NCBI RefSeq assembly: GCF_037975245.1
Contig: NC_092574.1
Location: 9,893,713-9,957,712 of the forward strand
Length of the DNA: 64,000 nt
Direction: 5' to 3'
Source: Apostichopus japonicus
Taxonomy: Eukaryota > Echinodermata > Holothuroidea > Aspidochirotida > Stichopodidae
Positions within the stretch are counted from its first letter, which is position 1. The number at the start of each line of letters is the position of its first letter. Below the pieces are notes generated by a model. That model ran no database searches, had not been told where the DNA came from, and was given only the letters and a program-made list of their open reading frames with translations. The translations under genes and the position numbers were made by a program. Of this stretch, positions 37,985 through 51,000 are shown piece after piece.

Positions 37985-40900
37985 TTAATCTGACATTCTA
38001 ATCTCCGGGAAAATGATGACGTCAGCTTTAATCTTCCTATGCTGCCTCAGTCTGTACCATCTTGATAAAGTGACTATACAAAAATCGATAAACTCCACAA
38101 CAGTCATAATACTAGCTCCCACTAACAGACCCATGAACCCGCCAACGTCACCTGTAGATATTACAAACAAAAAATATATTTATTTCATTTTTCAGTTTCT
38201 TTATAATCTGCCAGTCAGTTTTTGTCGTTGCACATTTGCATATCGATTTCATTTTTCTTTTCCTTAAAGCTAGACCGACTATAGATCTGTATTTTTTTTA
38301 TCAACAAAAGGAGGAATGAGCTTTGGTTGTGTGTGTTTGTGTGGATGAGGGACAAGGAGGAACGAGGGGGGGGGGGGGTAGCAATGGAAGCATTGGGTGA
38401 TCAAAACTGGGTCCATGCAGCTGTCGTATTGGCTCACGACAATATCTAATAGTCGGTGGTTTGATACTTCTTGTAACGTAGTTCTTATTTTGGAGAGTGA
38501 TAATTAGTTTGTCGTTGCTCATTTAGATGCCATCAGTTCATTAAAATTCAACCAAAAAGTAAAAGTTGTCGTTTTTGTAGCACTATATGCACACAACTTA
38601 CCTATTAAAGTAGAAGAATCATAGCCAGAGACCTGTCGGATTTCTTCAAAATTTAACTCTTCAAAATACAAAACGACTTCTAGCAAGTTCCGCCTGGGAA
38701 ACAAATTAAAGTCACAAAGCCGGTGTAAATTCGCCTAAAAATTTAACCCATAAATATGATTTTTTGAATAGTATGAATAATTTGTTTGTACAGGAATTCA
38801 GAGACCATGCTGGAAAGTAGTTATCATTATTACTTAGCTATCTCTTCACTGATATTAATGACTTATGATAAAGATGGCGAAAATTCAGTTGTTTAATGAA
38901 AATATCGGATGTTAAATAAAGGATCAAATTGAAAAGTCTTAATAACCAAAACAATCTATGATGAATATCATTACCTTATTTCATCTTTTGAAAATTTCGT
39001 CAAGTTTTGTATTTGTTCTGTCACGTGATCAGCTGGCCAGTAGACCTCCGAGACACGCACCTGGTAGACAGTCCTTTCACATGGAATTGGACAATGGCAT
39101 TTCACTATTCCAGTCTTGTAAGCTTCTGGAAAAAACAGGGGAAAAAGCGGCGAATGTGCAATTAAACCATTAAGTACCGTAAACGGTCCAATGTACTTGT
39201 GTATTATCAATGCGCCATTCAGTGCCTGTGTCGAAAATAAATGCTAGTCTATACCAGTTCTAGTCCACAATATTATTCTCAAAAGAATTAAAATAATTAC
39301 TTTTTAAGCAGAAGTTTTGTTTTAGTACGTTCTAGTTCGCTTTAGAAAAATATGGAAAATTTGACTGCTATAGTAATGTTGCCACAGTTATTCTGGTTCT
39401 TGAGATATTCACCATTAAAATATGCTATATCTTTGTGATGCTCCTTTGACGCTAAATTGATGATGGTGTCGGCTCATCAACAAAGGCCTAAATGATAAAG
39501 ATATGATTATTAATTCTAATAAATATTCAAAACATAATTCTTTTCACAAAAGAGCACCACCGGATGGCATTCACCATCCTTCGTCCGTGACTAATTTGTA
39601 CGACATTGTAAACATGCCATTTGAATCTCAGCTGTTTAAAGGGATAGTTTCACAAAACTTCAAAGTGTTATAGAAATATCATCTTGCCTTATAGCAGTGG
39701 TTTGTAACGGTCTACAACATATCGCAATGGTATTGTGGCTTATGGTTTCCTTTAAGTAAGTTTGGGTGACAAGAGAATTTACGTCACAAACAGCAACCAC
39801 TGCTCTTCCAATTCGTATTTGTCGCCCTCTTTTACAATGTAAAGGCTAGCTCACAAAATGTATAATGGCTGTCCAGTCTCATGCTCTGATATTAATTTCA
39901 AGCCAATTTTTTTATATTTTGTAACAATTGACAACGTATGATTTATTTCATATTGACAATGTAAGACAAATGATGATTAAATGTTCCTGTTGTCATAGAA
40001 ACAACTTATGAAGAAAATGCTTGAGCAGCCTACAACGTGAAGCCAAAAAAAAGAAGCATCGCTTGATGATACTCTAAATTTAGTGAAGACTTCCTTGTGA
40101 CGTGTATGTTACCATGGAAACATGTGGACACAGACAGTGCCACAAAAGTATAAAAAGATATTAAAGAATGCTGAACAGTGTGTTTAAGTTCAAATTGACC
40201 TTTTGTGTTCAGTTTAGCATATCTAGCAAGTGTTTGGTCACTGTACGTAATACATTGAAATGAAGTTAATATGAATATGTTCCATTATTGGTACACATTA
40301 CCCTCGGCCGCTTGCACACAGTCATACACAACAGGTGGATCACAAACGGGTGCATTGCCTGTAGACGTGAATACCAAAAACAGTTCTTGATTAAAATAGA
40401 TGAAATCGGAAAAGGAAATGCGTATCTTTCATAGTTGTCTAAACAAAGATTAAATGGCTTGAAGCGGCTGTTTACTTTCCTGTCTAAATCGGCGGCGCTA
40501 TGTCGATACTTAAAATGTCATTGTATGAGCAATCAATTGTGTTGATTTCAGATAATGAAGAAACTTTGAACAAATTTGACATGTTGTTCGACTTGACTTT
40601 TTCATATGTTGTTCAGTACATTACATTATATGAAGAACATTTGGACAGAATCTAATGAAGGATTGAGAATTGACTGAAAATAAAAGTACATTTAGTGAAA
40701 ATAATCATAAATAAAAAAAATGAAAAATATTGAATACGCTGCTAGACAATGGCCTGGAACGCCAAAAAGGACAACAACTGATGGTAATATCACTGGTCTA
40801 AAATATACTATATGAAGAACATTTCAAACAGAATCTAATGAAGGATTTAAAATTGACTTATGATTCAAGTACATTAAGAGAAAATAATATATGTAGGCTT

Positions 40901-43900
40901 TCTAACAGTGCGGTTAATTGACATAATGTCTGAGAAATATTACAGAATATTGATCAAACGCTATAAAGTTGGTTAAAATTGGATAACGCTGCTTGACATT
41001 TGTCTGGAACGCTAAAAAAAGGACAAGATGAAAAGATTACTGGTATATACGTAAATCGAGACAGGCAGGACCTAATACATGCATGCTCACCGGGCATGTT
41101 GAACTTCCTGCAACCGCAAGTTTCGATGACGTAATCTGCTTCGCAGAAGGTTTCGCACAGTTCTACGGTATAGTTGTATTCATTGTAGACGGTGGCGTCG
41201 GGCTCCTGTAAACATTGGTAAGTGTACGGGTGTGGAAGATTGATAACCTGTGACAAAGTTAAAAAACAATCATTTATGCCACAGGTCAAAGGTTAATTAA
41301 TAGTGAGATGTGTAACTGAGTAACAATCAAAAGATGATAAATATAACTAATTATTTCAATATAACTAAATATTTCAAGGTTGTCATAATTCAAACGTATA
41401 ACGCACAAACGCGATGTGTGGTCGCTCTCTATACAGTGACGTCACAAATTTTGATTTCTCAAGTGAACTGAACAAGAACTTGAAATATTTTCCCGGAGTT
41501 TTCTGATTCAGTAGTTGACAGGATTAATGACATCATGTAGACACTTGTGACGTCACGCTACCTCAAGTTAGCCTCTCATCTCACCTTTGTCAGTTTGAGT
41601 CCGACCAAGCTCTGGGCACCGGGAGACACTGCAAATCCAAGGCGCTTAACGAAAGGAAATTCATGTTGTCCGTGTACCATTATCTTAAAGACAACGAGAA
41701 GACAATATCATAAGTTGAATAGTATAGAATATACCACAGAACATTTGCCTAAGATCATTTGTAGTAGCCATTCCCGCTTACGACTGAAATTGTGATATAC
41801 ACCCGACGATGATCACACAGTCACAGTCTCGATGCAAAGGGACTGGGGTTGAGAGCGGAGCAGTCGTTCAGTTGTTTGGTTTTTCGTGCCCAGGTTCTTT
41901 CTTGTCTGACTTTTCATAAAAGGTACCACAGAACATTAGCGATATCAAGTTATCCGATCATGTATATATTATAAAAGAAGGTGATCGAAGGGGAAGGGGA
42001 AGGGGTGAGGGGAGGGGGAGGGGAAAGGAAGGTATGAAAGGAGGGGAATAAGCTGCACAAACCACGTTGTCGAAACGAACAGTGAAATTTAACTTGTTGA
42101 AATGTTCATGTATACGTGTTGTCGAATTTGACAAAGTAGTATGACTGCGATTGTAAACTCCACGATGCATCTCACTATAGATTCATTGTTGTTATTTTCT
42201 CATGTCTCTCATTAGCACAGCTGCTCACTAAGAGTATTATTTTTAGTTCACTATAACGTCTTCCAGTATTTTAGCTCAGTTTATCTCCAGATGTCAGCTA
42301 TTGTTTCCAGCCCTGTGATATTTTTAAATTTCTAATTGCAGTACCATCTGAAACTTGTAGATGGCGACCTTACCATTTTCGAAACGTTGCGAAGTGTAAG
42401 GTTTCACACCACAGTGATTTTTGTTAGTATACAGAAAAAGTTTAATGTATTCTAGAAGAAAACAGAAATTTTTAACGGTTGTGACTTTCTTAGAAAAGAA
42501 ACTGATTCAGGTGTTGAATATGATAGACATGAAAATTTATTATAAGATATTTTTTTTTGGTGCGTGCAAAATATGTCACAAGGATCGGACTAACGATAAT
42601 CTGGGGCCCGGGCTGACAGGGCCTTTCGGCGATCATCTGGCCGCAATAATGAAATATAAAAAAATAACTCAGGGGGATCCCCCATTCCCCCCCACCCGCT
42701 GCGACAAAATGGTGGGATAAAGTCCATTTCCCAGCACAACGATAAGGACAAGACCCAAATGTTCAAACAACTTGTACGCAAGCGTATATACGGTAATAAA
42801 TATCGGATTTAATTTTGGAGATTCTGGAGGTCCTGGGACCCCACGGTGTGTCTCTGTGGGCCCTGGGCCAATCCGCCCCTGCATGTTTTGGTATGTATTT
42901 TAGATCCTCCTGCAAGCAGGAACTCGCAAAGAAGCCTCATTGGCTTATCAAAGCCGCAAGCTGACCGAAGTCAATCTCTTACATTCATATTTAACGTCCA
43001 TGATTATGAATTGTTAATTGTCAACAACTCTGTAACTGGACGACATACATTAATCTGGGAGTGACTCGAACCGGGGACCTAATGATTGGAAGGCACCGGC
43101 GTTAACCACTGAGCTAACACTCCAAAGGTGTAATACCTTGACGCCTGCTCCTGTGTTGTAGCTGTTGTAGTATTCCCACTGTTCGACATTCAGCCTGAGG
43201 AAGAGACCATAATCAAAGCCAGTCTGTTGTACGTAACGCACGTCTTCTTTCTTCTTGGGATTGTTGAAGGTGTAGCAAACTCCAAAATCGGTGAAAGTTT
43301 GAGTAAAATTCTCTGGACCACACGGTTCCATCATTTGCCAGCTTTGAAGAAGAAATGACACCCAAAAAAAAAAGACCCTTTAATAAAAAACTATAAATAT
43401 ATATGCTATATATTGCAAGAGATCGGGATTGTTGAAAACTTACAGAATTTTCCGTCCGGGAACGCGTTTCCGAAAGCGTGAAAGTTTAATGCCAGCGTCT
43501 ATTTTGCGTATACCGTGTCAAGTTGTAGTCTTGTCTATGTATGTGACAGCATTCTCATAACTATACTAACGCGGTTAAATTTCGACGACACGTTGACAAA
43601 AGTATCACATAACTGAAAACGTTGTATTGATTGGTTATTTACAACACGTATATTATAATAGACATGTCGTGGTTATGGCCCAATTGGCTTGCCATACAAA
43701 ATAGTAGCGTTTCGTTGCTATGGTCAAGACAGTTGTGTTTTGATTCTATGCCAGGTTAACCACATCCTGCAGTATCTCTTCTGATATTTTGCAAATATTA
43801 ATTGATGCTTTCGTAAGTTGAAAATTAGCAACATATCTCGGTTTTAGTTTTCAATATTTCGAGCTAAAATCATGATCATATGACATTTTTATCTCATCAT

Positions 43901-46900
43901 TTGTACATTTTCCTGCATATTTCATACACACAGACGGTACGTATCTCTATGACTATATACCCCTACAGTTCATAGTCTATCATAAACTTGTTTACGATAT
44001 ACGGTTAGTTGGCATGGCATTCAACTAACGTTAGTTTACCAGCATGTAGATAAATTTGTAACTGATGTTTGTTCAGCACTTCATCGCCACAACCATATAA
44101 GGTCATGATACGTCGACAATGATAAAACGATTTGTCAAAGTTTGATTTAATTGATGTTTTCGTACCGATTACGAAGCCATCAAATGAGCGGAAGAGTAAA
44201 TAATGATCGTAATCCAATGGCAAGGCTTTACATTGGATATTGAAAGGTATTAGAGAAGAGCCCATATTGTGTTATGCATGAATGAAGTACTATAATGATC
44301 TAAAAAGTGAACTTTATTAGAAAATATATCTTATTTCATAGATATCTAAATTCCCTGCTTTTTTTATTATGAAATAGAATGAAATGAAATAATAAACGCA
44401 AGATTGAATCCGACTTTCATGAGTCATGTAATTGAAATGAAACTAACCTGAATAGGGGAGGGTTAGAGGAACATACCCCGGGCCTGGATTCCATTAGGGG
44501 ACCCGAGGAAACATGGTATGAAGAAACATGTTCGAGGTTTGGTGACATAATAATGTCCCCGGGTTTGCCATGCATCTCGACTCACACCCCGCCCCCCCCC
44601 CTCCAGGTGGGGTAAACTTCGTCCTAACATGTAAATGGCTTCCAACTAAAAATTGGTATTGCGGAATTATTGTTTTCATACGTTCTATAGCTTTTTTATT
44701 CTCCTATCAACCTGCACAAGAAAATAATAAACTTTCTTACCCATATTATTATTCGACAAAATACTTGAAACTGGTATCCCCATTAATTTTTTTATTAATA
44801 AATATATACACGAAGAAACATAACTATTATTTTAAGAACTATTAGTAAAGTAATAATAATACCTGCATTCTATAATCATATCCTCTTTCTGGTGGGCGGC
44901 ATTGAGGATATCTTGAGTTAAATTACGACCGGTGAAATTATATTCTTTCCAGACATACGATTCGTTGGGGACCTGAAAGGAGTATCAGACATTTTATACA
45001 TAATCATCGAAACAGGTGACAGATCTAAGATTAATGGATAAGGCCTACAGCGTCGCTTGACTTCGAATATCTTAACTATATGTGTACCCTACATCAACCC
45101 TTTAAATACACCCAAATTGTCCCTCCACCGTTCAGGGACTATATGCGTACCCTGCATCAACCCTTTAAACATACCAAAATTGTCCCCCCCCCCTCCACCG
45201 TTCAGGGACTATATGTGTATACCCTGCATCAACTCTTTAAACACACCCAAACTGTCCCTTCCACCGTTCAGGGATGAATGGAGTAAAAACAGTCAGAACT
45301 GACTAACTATTCTTTTACTCTTGTCTGAACTATTCTTATAAGACGAAATGTTAGCATAGAACAAACACAATATGAAGAACTGGAAGAAACTTAATACAAA
45401 TGTGATAAAGTGAAAATAAAGTCATTAGCTTGATTATTGACAACTTTGATTTTAACTAATACAGTAAAAAAAGAAAAAGCTGTGACAATTTTAAATTTAA
45501 TGGATTACATAGTCACTTGACCTCGGATATCTGCAAACAAAGTATCAATCAACGTATGCAGAATGATGAAACATGACAATACAAAATCCGATAACCATAA
45601 AGCTTAAAAACTAGAGTAGGGAAGAAGGGCGCGACAATGTATATTATAATGACTCACGTGAAGTGTTGGATAGAGAAGTTCCAAGATGGCGGCCTGATCT
45701 TCCGTGAGATTTGATTTTCGCCATTGGTTATAGTTACAGACGGTAACCGCGGGGAATGTGACGTTATCAACGTACTGCAGAGTCACCAAACTCGATACCG
45801 GAAAACTGAAAAATTTACTCAGGTTTTTAATAACTCCTTGTACTACTATAACGATGAATACCACCAGCAGAATCATCCAAAATGCTCTAGAAACACAAAA
45901 CAGTAAAAAACAAAACAGTAAATATGTTGATAGACATTAATACGGTATGTACCGTGCATCTGTGAGGTTTACAGATCTGTTGAACACGTCAAAATTAAAT
46001 ATTTATTGAAATTTCATGACAAAATGAGGCGCATATTAAGTTATAAAGATATGGGTACCCGTCCCACGATACGATACCTTTGCCTCCCCGTCACCGCCCC
46101 CACTAATTCGCTTCTGCTTCCCGTCGCCTTTTAAAAGGTAATCTATTTGAATTTAGTATAAATATTGCACATAAAATGTGTTGATGAAAATATAAACTAT
46201 CTGTTGAACATTTTGAAATAACTAATAGGCCTATGCGTAATAGTAACATCTGAAGTGAAACAACACCATGATATGACGTCACGCAGTCACAGTCATAATG
46301 TAGATTTTGTGTCGGAGGACGGTTCAGTCATATAGCTTCGAAATTTAACTTTACCATACGATACGGTTAAATTATTGAAACTGCACCTGATCTATTTCAA
46401 ACACAAACAACTCTGTTTGAATGACAAAACACATAAATAGTCTACAGGCTACAACATTTATGATGTAATTAATTTAAGTGAATCATTAATCAGATTTGAC
46501 TATGTGGGTGGTCTATCTGCAGGCATTTTTTATGATTAAATGATTCATTAGTATCAACATCAAGTAAACGTTAATCACAACGAATCGAGGGTATATTAAA
46601 TGTAGTTATAAATACATTTAGATTCACAAAAAAGGCTATAGAACTAAATAATATACAGAAGGCTATTGTTGCTGGAGTTGTGTTTTGTTTTTTGTTTTCT
46701 TGGTATGTGTGAAATTGTTTGCATTTAGACCGAGGACTTGAACAAAGTCCTCAGACGTAAGAATCACAACGTCCTCGGAAGGATTCTATTGTTAAAGAGT
46801 ATTGTTAAGGTTAGGGTACATGGATTTGAACAATGGAAAAAACAATGGGGTCTATACACACATGTGTGTGTTTGCAAGAGTGTTTAAATATGTTACAGAC

Positions 46901-48029
46901 TGGCATTGAACTATCAAACTCAACGTGTGTATAGACGAGGTGAAGAATGAAAATGTACTTTGTGTGAGATTTGGGGTATTTCCCATCGCTGATTACTATT
47001 GTTTTCTTCCTATGTGTTTTAAAAACTAAAATGGAGAGCATAGGGGGTGGGGGGGGGGGTGCGGTCAGACGCAATGGTATACCTTACGTATATAAGATGT
47101 AAGCAGGCATTCTTACTTTATTTATTTATTATCATTATTTTGTGAGGTAATCTCATTCCTAAATGTATTGAAAATATAAAAAAGATATAAATCATGTCGA
47201 AACACTTTATTGACTATGCTTTAGATAACGCTTGAATATGCAAATGCCAAAAATTGAAGCCAACCGTAAAGATTGGTAACTGAAATCGTTTAAGCGTTCT
47301 TCTGTACAGTTTTGAAGAAGCGTCCGACTTCACTGTTGTTTTTTTGTCTTGTACCCTGCATGGGCAGAAACTGTTCCAGGGATTACCCAAATTTTTTAGC
47401 CCGTACCGCTCTGTCGACAGAGCACTCTAAGGTTCGTATTGAAGAAGATTCTGATTTCGATACCGCTAAACTATTGCAAAGATTTCTCGAAATTTCAAAA
47501 TTTGTGTTTACTGTCAGTTCCTTCCAAGAATTCGGATTTCTGTCTATGATTTGTGTAAATATTATATATACACATTTTTCAATCTTCGTTCTCTCCAAAG
47601 AACCTTAAACAAATATAAAAAATATTAAAATATTTATATAAATTATTCGAAATTGTACATTTAACCTCGTTTTATTGTTCTTGAAAGACTTTACCTTCTC
47701 CAAAAGTTTGCCGATGAATTTGCCGCATGCCTCATTCCGTGCAAAGTAGTAGTTTCAACAAATCGTTTCCATCGGGGACCTGCCGTAATTCCGCATCCAC
47801 AAGACCTTGACCGTTTTGGTTTTTTCTTCTTCATCGTCGTTGTTTTTGTTGGTTGTTTCTTCTTTTTATTCGACTGAAATATATATTTCTGCTGTTTTTT
47901 ACTCGAACATTTGGACACCTTTTCTTTCTTTTCCTGATTTGATTGGATTTGACAAGAAGAAATTGATTGCACAGGAAGATTGAATGTTTGAAGGTCGCGG
48001 TCATTGTCTGCGTAGGTCCAACTATCCAT
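37985..48029 (-). CDS. DEG/ENaC-family sodium channel (ASIC/FaNaC-like), 10 coding exons, 533 aa
   Basis: Subunit of a trimeric, amiloride-type cation channel in the plasma membrane. Exons from the 5' end: 47695-48029, 45658-45886, 44863-44972, 43137-43341, 41585-41683, 41091-41247, 40302-40358, 38975-39125, 38602-38693, 37985-38151; all GT-AG and in phase. Seen: cytosolic gating motif TTTLHGMRH (HG at 97-98), TM1 WMILLVVFIVIVV (about 113-131), the family sequence VTFPAVTVCNYNQ, and the extracellular Cys-rich domain (EPCGPENFTQTFTDFGVCYTFN region, VELCETFCEADYV, ETCGCRKFNMPG, CHCPIPC). TM2 carries the selectivity filter GAS (490-492) in GGFMGLLVGASIMTVVEF. The length matches the family (about 510-560 aa). 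The N-terminus before the HG motif is long and Lys-rich. Whether protons, peptides or force gate it cannot be read from the sequence. Confidence 0.94.
40611..41025. repeat. Diverged duplication in the channel intron between exons 6 and 7
   Basis: TATATGAAGAACATTT...ACAGAATCTAATGAAGGATT occurs at about 40628 and 40811. The block ACGCTGCT..GACA..CTGGAACGC..AAAAAGGACAA occurs at about 40736 and 40985. Together they form two diverged copies of a unit of about 190-250 bp, wholly intronic. Confidence 0.7.
42889..43124 (-). mobile_element. tRNA-derived SINE, copy 2 (inverted)
   Basis: Read on the minus strand, the A box TAGCTCAGTGG (43106-43116) and the B box GGTTCGAGTCA (43062-43072) are closer to the tRNA consensus than in copy 1. 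The body and the AAAATACATAC-type end match copy 1. The element lies in the channel intron, 12 bp downstream (plus strand) of nothing coding and just before exon 4 ends at 43137. Confidence 0.82.
45076..45274. repeat. Three-copy tandem repeat of 63-70 bp in a channel intron
   Basis: CTATATG(T/C)GTA...CCCTGCATCAACCCTTTAAA...CCACCGTTCAGGGA starts at 45076, 45139 and 45209. The units differ by a variable C tract. It lies between exons 2 and 3 of the channel gene. Confidence 0.9.
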
Positions 48030-51000
48030 TTTGCAAAAAACACAAAAAAAAACCGAAGTTTCAAAATGAATTATTTCTTATTTAATCAAATGTATGTAAC
48101 CATTTCCAGTTACTGATTACGATAATGACTTATTTCCGGATTTCATATATTATCATCAATCTGTATTCTTTCTTTGTTGACCATACAGCAAATGAATGAT
48201 ATTTTTAATGATCAATCTACAAAACAGAAAGTAAGGTTCTCCTCAAATGAAAATAATCTTTCCAGAAAAAAATAAGGATTTTTTTTTTACATATTTCCTT
48301 TTTTTTTTAAATCCAGTCAGGATAAGGTATTTGCAAGTTGGGATTCCAACCAAATGAAAGTGAACATGTAATACACTTTTGTGAAGTCAGACATGGTACG
48401 GTATGGTTTTTCTTACGAAGATAGATTTCTTATTCTAAGACGAATCTCTCCCTGTAATGGCATTTTCTTTAAGATTTAGTTAAAGATCCAAGACTCGTGT
48501 CTAGGAAAAATTAAAAACTTGCAAAAAGAACGCCTTTTTTAGTAAATTAAATCCAAAATGCTGTCTCTAACTCTTTGAAGGTGTAGTCTTTCTAAGAAAC
48601 CACATAAATCCCAGTGGAATTTAGAGGTTCTCCTGCAGCTCAGAATTGGGACAACACATTAAGACAATGTCTATCAATGTGTGGAAAACAATAGGCTTTT
48701 GTTTTCACCAAATCTCTTTTTCACAGTTCCGGGTTTTTTTCCTCCAAATAATAACAATTTATACAACTGTACAGAAAATGTCTTTTATTACAAAGCTCAA
48801 ATATATCCACGAAAACTTTCGATGTTATTATTGCATGTAAAAACGCAAAAAAAAAAAAAAATTGGAGTTATTTACCAAGCAATAATTTAATTAAAATAAC
48901 TGAAAAATGAAACAAAACGGTGACGTAACAAATCAAATATGAAATGAACAGCCTTTTAGATATTCCTTTATCCGATTTCGATTGTTTTTTAAGAAAGAAA
49001 AGAAAAGAAAAAGCCTGTTGGCTTCAAAATATTGCGTTGTTTAGCCGCCGGAGGTTACGCAGTAAGTGTCGTCTTCTAAGTTGAAATATTAAAACTACAT
49101 TACACCTAATGACACCAATGCCATCCCACATCCGATCGTGCCTAAAAGCAAAGAAAAAGAAGAAAAAAAAGCCCATTTGGAAAAAAAAAAGCAGCTATAA
49201 ATTTCGATCAAGATTGAATGCAAGACAATCTTCTAAAACTGTTTGATTATCTCTTCTTTGAACGCATTAGCCGGCCGTATCTAGGCTGTTTGCGTCTATA
49301 AACCAGTCATGGGACTATATCTTGCCACGCAAGGAGAGTGTTAAATAGGACGGAACATCTCAGTGAGTGTCGTAAGGAGTTTGGTCCCTATCAAGATGAC
49401 GAAGAGGAGGATGAAGAGGAGGATGATGATGGGAAGATGAAGATTGATAATCGTCACGAACGCATCTCCTTTTCTTTCTTTTTTTCTTTTTTTGTTTGTT
49501 TCTTCTTTTTTTTTCTTGAGTTAAGAACCACTCTTGATCTTGTCAAAATCTTCCAAGATTCGACAACCATGCAGTCTACTCAACAAACATATAGGTGAGA
49601 GATATATCAGAGAATCGTCTTGTTCCTTGTCAGTCTTATTTCAGGGGGAGGGGGGGGGGGAGAGGGCAGTGGCGTAGGAAGGTACTTTTGAGTGGGGGGC
49701 TGAAGACTGATGGCCGGCCTGGGGGAGGGGTCTAAGGGGAGGGGGACAATTGGAATTTTTTGCATTTCCAGGTGGCCTCAGATGCAATTTGGTGCAATAT
49801 AGCACACTTCAACACCCACTCCATTTTGTAAACTTAATTTTGTATTTTCACCTGGCCTTAGATGCAATTTGGTGCTCCAAATGAGATTTTTTGAGGGGAT
49901 GGGGTAGGGGAGGTGAGGTGGGGCCTCTATCCTTTTATATATAGGTCCGGTTAGTTGAGAAGCTTAGAGATTAGTTGCGGCTGTGCGTGAGGGTGTGTGG
50001 GGAAGGGGAGGGGGTTCAACATCTAAGAAAAATTATGTGTAGCTATGTAAATATTAATAAAGTAATCTCGCCCCTAATAGTTTCTTTCCATGGGAGAGGC
50101 TATCTTTTCCCTTTTACCCAACCTGAGTTGTGCCAATTCAAGGGGGAAAAAAGATCACGTTAACCGAAATAGGCGTCCCCCTCCCCATTCTCTCTCCTCT
50201 GCTCCCTTTAAAAACATAGTCCAGATGAAACTTAAGTTTTTTTGACTGATGAAAGCGGAACACATTTCTCAGCATCCTGATGAAATTTGCATCCAATTCC
50301 TACACATAGTGTTCTCGATACATTGATACTTGAAATCGTCACATGTTTTTTTCTCACAACTATAGCGCTTCTATGTATAATTGTAATATAATGTAATGTA
50401 ATGTCGACCGCTAGGAAGCCATATATGTGTGTGGGAGAAGCCGAATGTCTTATAACTTATAGTTCATGTCAAGTGGCTATTCAGTTTACAGGTTGAATGT
50501 TTTATTTATTTTTGTTAAATCGGATGAACGTTTCACACGAGCGAACATTGGATTCCTCCTGGATGAACAACCCATATAACTTAGGCCGACAGGGGCGGGG
50601 TGGGAAGGGGTGGAGTGGGTCTATCCCCACGACCTCACTGATGCCACTTATGCACCTACCGACTTTATCGCTCGACCGTATCACTGGTACATATGCCGCC
50701 GCAGATGTATGCTTCAAGTTAACACACCGGCCATACTGGACAAACAAGAATAATGGGGGGGGGGGGGGAGAATATGCTTTCCAAACTTTATTATTTATTT
50801 AATTGTCCACGATCCGTCTTCCCCATTCCCCCTCCCCCTCCTACGCCGCCACTAACGCCTACATGTCCAGCAACATGATGTTACGGCTCGCACTTGACAG
50901 AATCACAAAATGGAATTTATTCTAGGTAATCATTCCTTGGAACAGTCTAGCATACATTATTGGTTAAATACGAATTATAAATCTCTTTATTCTTGCTTCA

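Noticed and set aside
42585-42890. GC-rich block next to SINE copy 2 as a second transposon
   Set aside because: The right edge (CCAATCCGCCCCTG) looks transposon-like, but no matching left terminus or target duplication was found.
47312-47608. 98-aa plus-strand frame inside channel intron 1
   Set aside because: No recognisable domain, splice support or conservation can be seen. A frame of this length can occur by chance.
49338-49598. 86-aa frame with an acidic Asp/Glu run
   Set aside because: It follows a GAG/GAT purine tract and a TTTC tract; it is low-complexity DNA with no homology seen.
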